Of a stretch of DNA of 8,473 bases, positions 1 to 5,915 are shown piece by piece. The notes below the pieces were generated by a model. It ran no database searches, had not been told where the DNA came from, and saw nothing but the letters and a program-made list of their open reading frames with translations. Each line of letters opens with the position of its first letter. Position 1 is the first letter of the stretch. A program made the position numbers and the translations under genes. Source of the DNA: Gammaproteobacteria bacterium (GTDB lineage: Bacteria > Pseudomonadota > Gammaproteobacteria > Porifericomitales > Porifericomitaceae); assembly GCA_028817255.1 (NCBI GenBank), contig JAPPQA010000017.1, positions 1-8,473 of the forward strand. The letters are read 5' to 3'.

Positions 1-88
1 GCCGTCCGATTCCTGAGATTCCCGCTTGCGGAGCCCGCGGCCGATTTGCGAATTGGCCAGGGGAATTGCTCAGGGGCCAGGACCGGGA

Positions 89-1276
89 TCAGGCGGTCTG
101 GCAGGTGTAGCCGCGAAGTTTGGCGGCGAAGTCCGCCAGGGCCTGGATCCTGGTCTCCTCCGCCTGCCGGCACCAATCGCTCAACTGCCGCAGGCGCGCA
201 TGCCGTTCCTTGCGGGTCGCTGTCTTCTGTTGCCAGAGCGACTGTAGCCGCTGCTTGTACTGATACACCGTACTCACCGTTTTGTTGCTCCGCAACATCT
301 CCTGCAGGCGTTCTTCGGCGGCCGGGCCCAGGAGCAATTTGTCGCGGACCAGCAACTTGCGATACCGCCGCAGGAACGAGCGAGTCGGCCGGTCGGCCTG
401 CCGTCGGATCTCCTGACGACAAACCCGGGACACCACTTCCCGCAGATACGCCGCCATAACGTGGTGCCTGTTGCCCAGCACGGCCGCCAGCGTATCCAGG
501 TCGGCGATCTTTTTGCTGTGATCGCGGACGGGCCGTTGCGGGAAGAGCTTGTTGACTCGGGCCAGCCCCAGCGCCTGCAAGACGCGGATATAGAGCCAGC
601 CGATATCGAATTCCCATGGCTTGACGGAAAACTTGGCGGAACCGGTAAAGGCGTGATGGTTGTTGTGCATCTCCTCGCCGCCGATCAGCAGTCCCAGCGG
701 CGTCAGGTTCGTGGAGCCGTCCGGGCACTCGAAGTTGCGGTAGCCCCACCAATGCGCCAGGCCGTTGATCACGCCCGCCGCAAAGAACGGGATCCAAATC
801 ATTTGCACGGCCCAGATCGGGACGCCCGCGGCCCCGAACAGGAGCAGATTGACGGTCAGCATGAGCAGGATGCCGAGGCAAGGATGGCGCGCATACAATT
901 TGTTTTCCAGCCAGTCGTCGGGCGTGCCCTGGCCGTAATCGCGCAGGGTCTCCGGCTTGGCGGCCTCCGCGCGGTACAGCCAGGTCCCGCCCCAAAGCAC
1001 TTTGTGGATGCCGTGGATGCGCGGGCTGTGCGGATCCGCCAGGCTTTCCACCTTGTCGTGGTGCTTGCGATGCACGGATACCCACTCCCGGGTCACCATG
1101 CCGGTGGTCAGCCAAAGCCAGCAACGGAAGAAGTGGCTCACGGCCGGGTGCAACTCCAGCGCCCGGTGGGCTTGGTGCCGATGCAGAAAGATGGTGACGG
1201 AGGCAATGGTGACATGCGTCAGGGCCAACGCGGCCAGCACATGGCCCCACCAAGGCAACAAGAAGTATCCGCTCAT
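89..1276 (-). CDS. Acyl-CoA/acyl-lipid delta-9-type fatty acid desaturase (DesB-like), 395 aa
   Basis: This is an integral-membrane di-iron desaturase that introduces a cis double bond into saturated acyl chains, so it acts in membrane lipid unsaturation. The three histidine boxes are present: HRHQAH at residues 32-37, HRKHH at 69-73 and HNNHH at 204-208, plus the family's NGLAHWWGYRN segment (171-181) with an extra metal-ligand histidine at 175. Hydrophobic stretches lie at about 10-30, 132-150 and 155-172. After about residue 240 comes a basic, probably helical C-terminal extension of about 155 residues, as in Pseudomonas DesB-type enzymes of about 390-400 aa; its role is unclear. The frame stays open upstream to 1375, but the start at 1276 is chosen because MSGYFLLPWWG matches the usual N-terminus of the family and AGAGGGG lies 5 nt upstream. 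It is divergent from the ABC operon. The family call is firm; acyl-CoA versus acyl-lipid substrate cannot be decided from sequence. Confidence 0.95.
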   Translation of the reverse strand: MSGYFLLPWWGHVLAALALTHVTIASVTIFLHRHQAHRALELHPAVSHFFRCWLWLTTGMVTREWVSVHRKHHDKVESLADPHSPRIHGIHKVLWGGTWLYRAEAAKPETLRDYGQGTPDDWLENKLYARHPCLGILLMLTVNLLLFGAAGVPIWAVQMIWIPFFAAGVINGLAHWWGYRNFECPDGSTNLTPLGLLIGGEEMHNNHHAFTGSAKFSVKPWEFDIGWLYIRVLQALGLARVNKLFPQRPVRDHSKKIADLDTLAAVLGNRHHVMAAYLREVVSRVCRQEIRRQADRPTRSFLRRYRKLLVRDKLLLGPAAEERLQEMLRSNKTVSTVYQYKQRLQSLWQQKTATRKERHARLRQLSDWCRQAEETRIQALADFAAKLRGYTCQTA

Positions 1277-1280
1277 GGTT

Positions 1281-1304
1281 TCCCCTCTATCAGGCAAGAG
1301 GGGA
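1281..1304 (-). promoter_or_regulatory. Hairpin sequestering the desaturase Shine-Dalgarno sequence
   Basis: A perfect 8-bp inverted repeat (TCCCCTCT / AGAGGGGA as read on the mRNA, 8-nt loop) lies just upstream of the desaturase start. Its 3' arm contains the entire ribosome binding site AGAGGGG, 4-5 nt from the ATG at 1276. In the transcript the ribosome binding site would be base-paired and would need melting or a trans-acting factor for efficient translation. The pairing is seen directly; a regulatory function is inferred. Confidence 0.55.
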
Positions 1305-1362
1305 CAAGGCAGAAATATGAGGTAATCCGCACGCTTCCCCATCCCCTCGATAAGTGAGACCC

Positions 1363-1371
1363 TATTATACT
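1363..1371 (+). promoter_or_regulatory. Possible -10 box for the ABC operon, overlapping the desaturase -10
   Basis: TATTATACT on the plus strand contains TATTAT and TATACT, both close to the -10 consensus, and is the only AT-rich patch between the two divergent genes. No good -35 is visible. If both are used, the two divergent promoters overlap at the same bases and would compete for polymerase. This is weak evidence. Confidence 0.25.
1364..1369 (-). promoter_or_regulatory. Consensus -10 box of the desaturase promoter
   Basis: Read on the minus strand this is a perfect TATAAT, in the context CAGTATAATAGGG. It would start transcription near 1357 and leave a leader of about 80 nt before the desaturase ATG. 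No recognisable -35 hexamer lies 16-18 bp upstream (candidates AGCGGC or TAGCGG), so the promoter may depend on an activator or on other contacts. Confidence 0.5.
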
Positions 1372-1415
1372 GCAAGCCCGCACCTCGCCGCTATGCCCGT
1401 CAGCCCTGCCTGCGC

Positions 1416-1474
1416 CCCCCGCGGAGACGGGGGAGGCCGGACGGCGCGGCGGGCCGCGCTTGCGTATCCATACG
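1416..1474 (+). promoter_or_regulatory. Structured leader of the ABC operon: three consecutive inverted repeats
   Basis: Three inverted repeats stand in a row before the first ATPase codon: CCCCCG/CGGGGG (1416-1421 with 1428-1433, 6-nt loop), GCGCGGC/GCCGCGC (1444-1450 with 1453-1459) and CGTAT/ATACG (1463-1467 with 1470-1474). The last abuts the ribosome binding site. There is no T-tract, so a simple intrinsic attenuator is unlikely. In GC-rich DNA some pairing arises by chance; the stems are seen, a function is inferred. Confidence 0.3.
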
Positions 1475-1476
1475 GG

Positions 1477-1483
1477 AAGGAGA
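1477..1483 (+). promoter_or_regulatory. Ribosome binding site AAGGAGA of the ABC ATPase gene
   Basis: This is a strong Shine-Dalgarno sequence, but the correct in-frame ATG at 1495 is 11 nt away, while another ATG at 1488, only 4 nt away, is out of frame with the ATPase. The in-frame start is supported by homology of the protein N-terminus; the spacing is unusual. Confidence 0.6.
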
Positions 1484-1494
1484 CAATATGCGTC

Positions 1495-2583
1495 ATGGAG
1501 GAAGGTTCCCTGGTCAATGTAGAACGGGTGTCCCGCTATTATGGGCCGCTGGCCGCCGTTCAGGGCGTGAGTTTCGACCTGCAACGGAGGCAGGTGCTGG
1601 GGTTGCTGGGGCCCAACGGCGCCGGCAAGACTTCCCTCATGAAAATGATTGCCGGCGTATTGGCCATGAACGAAGGCGCCATCCGCGTCGCCGGCCACGA
1701 CCTGCTTGAAGAGCCCCTGCGGGCCCGCGGCAGCCTCGGCTTCCTGCCGGAGCAGCCGCCCCTCTACGAAGACCTGACCGTGGACGAATACCTCAGGTAT
1801 TGGGCTCGTCTGCGCGGCTTGACCCGGCGGCAGGCGCGCGCCGCCGCGAAACGGGCCCGCTACGCCTGCGGTCTGGAAGACAACGGGCGACAGTTGCTCG
1901 GCAAGCTTTCCAGAGGATACCGGCAGCGAGTCGGGATCGCCCAGGCGATTGTGCACGAACCGCCGGTGGTTATCCTGGACGAACCTACATCCGGTCTGGA
2001 TCCCCTGCAAATCAACGAGATCCGCCGCCTGATCCGCAACATCGCCGAGCGCTGCGGCGTTATCTTGTCCACGCATATCCTGGCGGAGGCGCAGGGCATC
2101 TGCGACCGGGTGCTGATCCTGAATCGCGGCCGGGTCGTTCTGGACCGGCAACTGTCCCAGCTCGCCCGGGACGCCGGGCAACGCGGCTTTCGCGTCGCCC
2201 TGCGACGGCCGCCGTCCCTGGAAACCCTGCGGGAAAAAGCGGACGAATTGCAGGAGGCGCGGGTGGAGATAGAGTCCATAGACGAACGGCGCTACCGCAT
2301 CCGCCATGCCCCTGGGGAAGACATCCGCGAAGCCTTTGCCGGCATGGCGGCGACGCAGGGGTGGGGGCTGCTGGAACTGATCCCCGAGGAAGATCGCCTG
2401 GAGGAGACCTTCCTGCGGGTGACCCGGGATATCCCGGAGGCCCTGCCGGAGGCCGTCGAGGAAGTGCCGCCGCCGGCGGACGCCCCGGCAGCCGCCCCGG
2501 CGGATGCCCCGGCGGACGCCCCGGCGGAAGAGCGACAGGCTGCCCCGCCGCTGGACTCCCGGCCGGACGCCCCGTCCTCCTGA
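1495..2583 (+). CDS. ABC-2 type transporter ATP-binding protein (GldA/CcmA-like), 362 aa
   Basis: This is the cytoplasmic ATPase that powers the permease encoded next to it. The nucleotide-binding domain spans about residues 5-230: Walker A GPNGAGKT at 39-46, Q-loop glutamine at 87 (FLPEQPP), signature LSRGYRQR at 138-145, Walker B VVILDEP at 158-164 followed by TSGLDP, and the H-switch histidine at 194 (LSTHIL). All catalytic residues are intact. Residues 230-315 form the C-terminal region usual in ABC-2 exporters (YRIR, EETFL). A tail from about 320 to 362 is rich in Ala, Pro, Asp and Glu, encoded partly by a 12-bp tandem repeat; it looks disordered and is longer than the family norm. The start at 1495 fits the family N-terminus, although the frame is open back to 1354. 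The stop TGA overlaps the next ATG by 1 nt. The substrate is unknown. Confidence 0.95.
   Translation: MEEGSLVNVERVSRYYGPLAAVQGVSFDLQRRQVLGLLGPNGAGKTSLMKMIAGVLAMNEGAIRVAGHDLLEEPLRARGSLGFLPEQPPLYEDLTVDEYLRYWARLRGLTRRQARAAAKRARYACGLEDNGRQLLGKLSRGYRQRVGIAQAIVHEPPVVILDEPTSGLDPLQINEIRRLIRNIAERCGVILSTHILAEAQGICDRVLILNRGRVVLDRQLSQLARDAGQRGFRVALRRPPSLETLREKADELQEARVEIESIDERRYRIRHAPGEDIREAFAGMAATQGWGLLELIPEEDRLEETFLRVTRDIPEALPEAVEEVPPPADAPAAAPADAPADAPAEERQAAPPLDSRPDAPSS
2482..2529 (+). repeat. Four tandem 12-bp units in the ATPase C-terminal tail
   Basis: Four consecutive 12-bp units of consensus GCCCCGGCGGAY (starting at 2482, 2494, 2506 and 2518) encode an Ala-Pro-Ala-Asp repeat in frame. The first unit is the most diverged, and a partial unit precedes it. 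Because 12 is a multiple of three, copy-number changes would keep the reading frame. Confidence 0.8.
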
Positions 2584-3326
2584 TGCGCGCCGGCATTCTC
2601 TCTATTGCCGTCTGCGAACTGCGGCGCAGCCTCTTGTCGCCGCTGGCCTGGTGCCTGTTCGCCCTGTTCCAGTTCCTGCTGGCGCTGGTGTTCTTCAGCA
2701 ATCTGCTGATCGCGCAAAGCTGGGGGGGCGGGCAGAGCCTGGCCGAAGGCGCCATTTACGTGCTGTTTTCTTCGGCGGGCACCTTGCTGCTGCTCACGGC
2801 GCCCATCTTCACCATGCATCTGTTCAGCGACGAACACCGTTCCGGCACCATGACCCTGTTCCTTTCCTCGCCGCTGTCCCTGCCCGATATCGTCCTGGGG
2901 AAATACCTGGGCATTCTGAGCCTGCTCGGCTGCCTGCTGCTCCTGATCCTGTGCATGCCGCTGTCGCTGTTGCCGGCAGTGCGCCTGCAATTCCAGCCGC
3001 TCTTGCTGCAGGCGCTGAGCTTTGGACTGCTGGCGATGCCCATGGCCGCCATCGGCATCTACGCCTCCAGCCTCACCGCCCGGCCCATGCTGGCTGCCCT
3101 CGGCGCCTTCTCGCTACTGTTTCTGTTATGGCTGATCGAGTTGCCGCGCCACCTGTGGACCGGAGAAATGGCCGAACTTTGCACCTACCTGTCCATATTC
3201 CGTCATTACTCCAGGCTTCTGCACGGGCAGATGGACACCGCCGACGTGTTTTACTTCTTTTTGCTGAGCGGCTTTTTCCTCGCCTTGACGGTGCGCCGCC
3301 TCCACAACCTGAGGGTGTTGCACTGA
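2583..3326 (+). CDS. ABC-2 type transporter permease (GldF-like), 247 aa
   Basis: This is an inner-membrane permease that pairs with the upstream ATPase, probably as a dimer. About six hydrophobic segments are visible, near residues 20-44, 57-80, 104-131, 141-163, 168-186 and 222-237. The first cytoplasmic loop carries DEHRSGTMTLFLSSPLS and then DIVLGKYLG (about 83-110), the pattern typical of ABC-2 permeases of the GldF/NosY kind (E/D-xx-SGT ... SPLS ... GK). The start overlaps the ATPase stop as TGATG and has no convincing ribosome binding site, which implies translational coupling. The protein ends LRVLH just before a stop created within a 14-bp tandem duplication. The family is confident; the transported molecule is unknown. 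Confidence 0.92.
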   Translation: MRAGILSIAVCELRRSLLSPLAWCLFALFQFLLALVFFSNLLIAQSWGGGQSLAEGAIYVLFSSAGTLLLLTAPIFTMHLFSDEHRSGTMTLFLSSPLSLPDIVLGKYLGILSLLGCLLLLILCMPLSLLPAVRLQFQPLLLQALSFGLLAMPMAAIGIYASSLTARPMLAALGAFSLLFLLWLIELPRHLWTGEMAELCTYLSIFRHYSRLLHGQMDTADVFYFFLLSGFFLALTVRRLHNLRVLH

Positions 3327-3337
3327 GGGTGTTGCAC
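3310..3337 (+). repeat. 14-bp perfect tandem duplication at the permease/GldG junction
   Basis: TGAGGGTGTTGCAC occurs twice without a gap (3310-3323 and 3324-3337). The first copy encodes the permease C-terminus LRVLH; the second begins with its stop codon TGA and fills the short gap before the next ATG. With one copy removed, the sequence would read CAC TAA TG: the same protein end, and a stop overlapping the next start by 1 nt. Confidence 0.95.
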
Positions 3338-3339
3338 TA

Positions 3340-4752
3340 ATGAAGGCCAGGTTCCTCAGCGGCCGACGGCTCTGGGAACACATGGGCAACGCCACTTTCC
3401 TGGTACTGCTGCTCGCGTTGACCGGTATCCTGGCCTGGCTGAGCGTCCGGTACTCCTGGCAGAGCGACTGGTCGGCGGATGGCCGGCACAGCCTGACGCA
3501 GGCGGACCGCGATCTGCTGGAGCGCATCGCGGGCGGGGAGATCCGGGTCACGGCCTTCGTGCACAGCGAGAGCGACAAGGAAGCCGTCCGCGACTTCGTC
3601 GCCCGCTACCAGGAAGTCCGTCCCTCCATTGCGTTGGACTTCATAGACCCCCTGGCCTCTCCGAACCTGGTGCGCGAATACGGCATCCAGGTGAACGGAG
3701 AGCTGCTCGTACAATACCGGCAGCGCCGCGAGAATCTCCAGCCGCGGCCCAGCCGCGAGGGCCTGGGAAAAAACTACGCCGGGGAAGATTTCCGCAACGT
3801 CCTGCGGCGGTTGTCCGCGGAAGGGAAGTGGCGGTTGCGCTTTCTCTCCGGCCACGGCGAGCGCCGCGCGCACGGCCAGGCCAACCATGACTTGCGGCAA
3901 TGGACCGCGCAGCTCGAACGGCGCGGCTACGAGGTCAAGGACCTGCCGCTGGGTACCGTCGGGGGAATCCCCGCCGACACCGACGTGCTGGTCATCGCCG
4001 GCCCCCGAACCGAACTCCTGCAACCCGAGGCGGCGCTGTTGCGGCGCTACTGGAACGAGGGCGGCAATATCCTCTGGCTGTCCGACCCCGAGCCGGAAAC
4101 GCAGCGCCAGGGCTGGCGGGAACTGGCCCGGACGCTGGGCGTGCGATTCCGTGACGGAGTCGTGCTGGACAATGTTCAGCGGCTGCAGGGGCTGGGCGAC
4201 CCGTCCATTCTGCTGCTCGACGCCCAGAGCTATCCCACACACCCCGTGCTGGAAGGTTTCGACCTGTTGACCCTGTTCGCGGAAACCCGCAGCGTAGAGC
4301 GGCACGAGGCGGCGGGAGATGCCTGGCATTCGCAGCCCCTGCTGCTGAGCAGCGACCAGTCCTGGCTGGAGACTGGCGAGTTCAGCGGCCATGTGCAATA
4401 CGATGCCGGGACGGACTTGCCCGGCCCCCTGACCCTTGCCCTGGCGCTGGAGCGCAGCCTGGGTTCCGGCGACAGCGGCGAACGGCAGCGGGCGATCTTC
4501 CTGGGCGACGGCGACTTTCTGTCCAATAATCTCCTCCAGAACGGCGGCAACGGCGAACTGGGCATACGCATGGTCAGCTGGCTGGCCGGCGCCGACTCCG
4601 CCCTCGGGCTGCCCCCCGAGCAGCCCGAGGACGCGCAGCTCGCCCTGTCCCAGCGCAGCCTTGTGTTGCGGGCCATGTCCTTCGTGTTGTTGCTGCCCGC
4701 GGCGCTGCTGGCCGCGGGCGCCGCCTTGCGCTGGCGCCGGCAGAAGCGATGA
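3340..4752 (+). CDS. GldG-family ABC transporter auxiliary protein, 470 aa
   Basis: This is a membrane-anchored accessory subunit of the ABC-2 system. A transmembrane helix at about residues 19-36 is followed by a large region ending in a second helix at about 445-463 and a basic tail (RWRRQKR), so both ends are probably cytoplasmic and roughly 400 residues face the periplasm. Family landmarks are SLTQADRDLLERI (51-63) with the following IRVTAF strand, LSGHGE (169-174), the GPRTELL...EGGNILWLSDP segment (221-250) and FLGDGDFLSNN (387-397). These match the GldG / ABC_transp_aux (intracellular-motility-type) family. GAGGGT, 9 nt before the ATG at 3340, can serve as ribosome binding site. The stop overlaps the next gene as ATGA. 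In Flavobacterium GldA/F/G are needed for gliding; in other bacteria the function is not established, and gliding should not be assumed here. Confidence 0.88.
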   Translation: MKARFLSGRRLWEHMGNATFLVLLLALTGILAWLSVRYSWQSDWSADGRHSLTQADRDLLERIAGGEIRVTAFVHSESDKEAVRDFVARYQEVRPSIALDFIDPLASPNLVREYGIQVNGELLVQYRQRRENLQPRPSREGLGKNYAGEDFRNVLRRLSAEGKWRLRFLSGHGERRAHGQANHDLRQWTAQLERRGYEVKDLPLGTVGGIPADTDVLVIAGPRTELLQPEAALLRRYWNEGGNILWLSDPEPETQRQGWRELARTLGVRFRDGVVLDNVQRLQGLGDPSILLLDAQSYPTHPVLEGFDLLTLFAETRSVERHEAAGDAWHSQPLLLSSDQSWLETGEFSGHVQYDAGTDLPGPLTLALALERSLGSGDSGERQRAIFLGDGDFLSNNLLQNGGNGELGIRMVSWLAGADSALGLPPEQPEDAQLALSQRSLVLRAMSFVLLLPAALLAAGAALRWRRQKR

Positions 4753-5834
4753 GCCGCGGCGGCCGCGTCAACCTGGCGCTGGGCCTTGTCACCGTGGCGC
4801 TGGCGGTGCTGGCGCTGGCCCTGTGGCGCCGCGAGGCGCTGGCGCCGCCGGGCCCCTTGCTGATGCCGGACCTCGAACCGGACACGGTGCGCGAGATTCG
4901 CATACAGGCCGGCGACAAGCCCGAAGTCCTGCTCGAGCGCCCGGCCGACCGTTGGCGCATGACCGCCCCCCGGGAGTTGCCCGCCGATTTGTCGCGCATA
5001 GAGCGCCTGCTGCAAGACCTGCGGGAGTTGCGGATCGTCGTCGTCGGCGAGGCGCCCCCGCTGGCCCTCGCGCCCTACCGCCTGGACCGGCCCGAGGCGC
5101 AGCTGCATGTCGCCGGGCGCAGGCTTGCGTTCGGCGCCGCCAATCCCCTGGACCTCCGCCGCTATCTGCACTACGACGGCCAGGTCCTGCTGGCGGAAGA
5201 CTTGCTGTATCCCATGCTCTCCAGCCAGGCCCTGTTCTTCGCCGCCCAGGAATTGCTGCCCCCGGACTACTCCCCCGACGCCCTGTGCCACGCCGGCAGG
5301 CGCTTCGATTTGCATCGCAGCCCTGCGCCCGGTGCGGCCGCCGGCGGGCCGCCCGCAGACGCCGGCGGCGGCGAGGGCAGCGGGGCGGGCAAGGAGGCGC
5401 AAAGCGCCGGCGCTGGCGGCTTCTTCGACGGTCCGCGCATCGTCCGCGCCTGGCGGCGGGCGCGGGCGTTCCTGGTGGAGGCATACGCAGCGGAGGAGGC
5501 AACGGCGCCCGCGGAGGGGATGGCCGAACCGGGCAGCGCGGGCGGCGCGGCGGATGCGGGGGGCGCGGAGAATGGAGGCGCGGCGGGCGATGCGGGCGAT
5601 GCGGCGGGCGATGGGACGGCGGCGACCGCGGCCGCGCCCGAGACGGTCCTGCTCGAATCCGAAGCGGGCGGCCCGCTGGAGTTTCGGATCGTAGCTCGCC
5701 GGCCCTTGATCCTGGCCCGGCCGGACCTGGGCATTCAGTACCGCTTCAGCGCCTCGCTGCTGCGCGAGTTGTTGCCGCCGGAGACGGCCCCGGCGCACGG
5801 GCCCTGCGGGCAGGGAACGAAGGCGAGCCGGTGA
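4749..5834 (+). CDS. DUF4340-type membrane-anchored protein, last gene of the ABC operon, 361 aa
   Basis: An N-terminal membrane anchor (about residues 9-26, followed by RRE) precedes a periplasmic domain. The LEPDTVREIRIQ segment (42-53), DRWRMTAPRELPADLSRIERLLQDL (68-92) and the later ANPLDLRRYLHYDGQVLLAEDLLYPML part are typical of DUF4340 proteins, which usually sit directly after GldG-like genes. Two low-complexity stretches rich in Gly, Ala and acidic residues (about 191-223 and 249-298) interrupt the C-terminal half, and recognisable sequence resumes at about 299-345. With these insertions the protein is longer than I expect for the family. The start is the ATG of an ATGA overlap with the GldG gene, so coupled translation is likely. 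The assignment rests on context plus these motifs; the molecular function is unknown. Confidence 0.8.
   Translation: MSRGGRVNLALGLVTVALAVLALALWRREALAPPGPLLMPDLEPDTVREIRIQAGDKPEVLLERPADRWRMTAPRELPADLSRIERLLQDLRELRIVVVGEAPPLALAPYRLDRPEAQLHVAGRRLAFGAANPLDLRRYLHYDGQVLLAEDLLYPMLSSQALFFAAQELLPPDYSPDALCHAGRRFDLHRSPAPGAAAGGPPADAGGGEGSGAGKEAQSAGAGGFFDGPRIVRAWRRARAFLVEAYAAEEATAPAEGMAEPGSAGGAADAGGAENGGAAGDAGDAAGDGTAATAAAPETVLLESEAGGPLEFRIVARRPLILARPDLGIQYRFSASLLRELLPPETAPAHGPCGQGTKASR
5583..5612 (+). repeat. Three copies of GCGGGCGAT in the DUF4340 low-complexity region
   Basis: The 9-bp unit GCGGGCGAT occurs at 5583-5591, 5592-5600 and, after one extra GCG codon, 5604-5612. It encodes Ala-Gly-Asp in frame (residues 279-288). 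The surrounding 5500-5640 is built of similar GCG/GGC codons, which points to growth by slippage. Confidence 0.7.
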
Positions 5835-5871
5835 ACCGTTCGCCGCAGCCGTCCGATCTATCTCGAATAAT

Positions 5872-5892
5872 GACAGTCCTGCACGGGATGTC
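5872..5892. terminator. Weak hairpin between the converging ABC operon and Sel1 gene
   Basis: GACAGTCC and GGGATGTC, separated by 5 nt, can pair with one mismatch and one G-U pair on the plus strand, less well on the minus strand. The hairpin lies in the only gap (5835-5915) between two converging genes, where a terminator is expected. No long T-tract follows, so Rho-dependent termination is equally possible. Confidence 0.2.
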
Positions 5893-5915
5893 GAATGGCC
5901 GCGAGGGCGAATAAT

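Noticed and set aside
39..58. Inverted repeat GGCCGATT/AATTGGCC downstream of the desaturase as a terminator
   Set aside because: On the desaturase transcript one pair is mismatched and no T-tract follows; the better pairing is on the other strand.
461..1357. A 298-codon plus-strand frame opposite the desaturase
   Set aside because: Antisense to a gene with intact histidine boxes; its translation is low-information and has no good ribosome binding site.
1277..1375. N-terminal extension of the desaturase to an ATG at 1342 or 1375
   Set aside because: The added residues do not match the family, the perfect -10 box lies at 1364-1369 inside the extension, and the start at 1276 has its own ribosome binding site.
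4230..5798. A 522-codon minus-strand frame opposite the GldG and DUF4340 genes
   Set aside because: Arg/Ala/Gly-rich composition, no domain motif, and it overlaps two supported operon genes.
1..5860. GCCGTCCGAT shared by the window's first bases and 5849-5858
   Set aside because: A 10-bp match with no extended similarity; likely chance.
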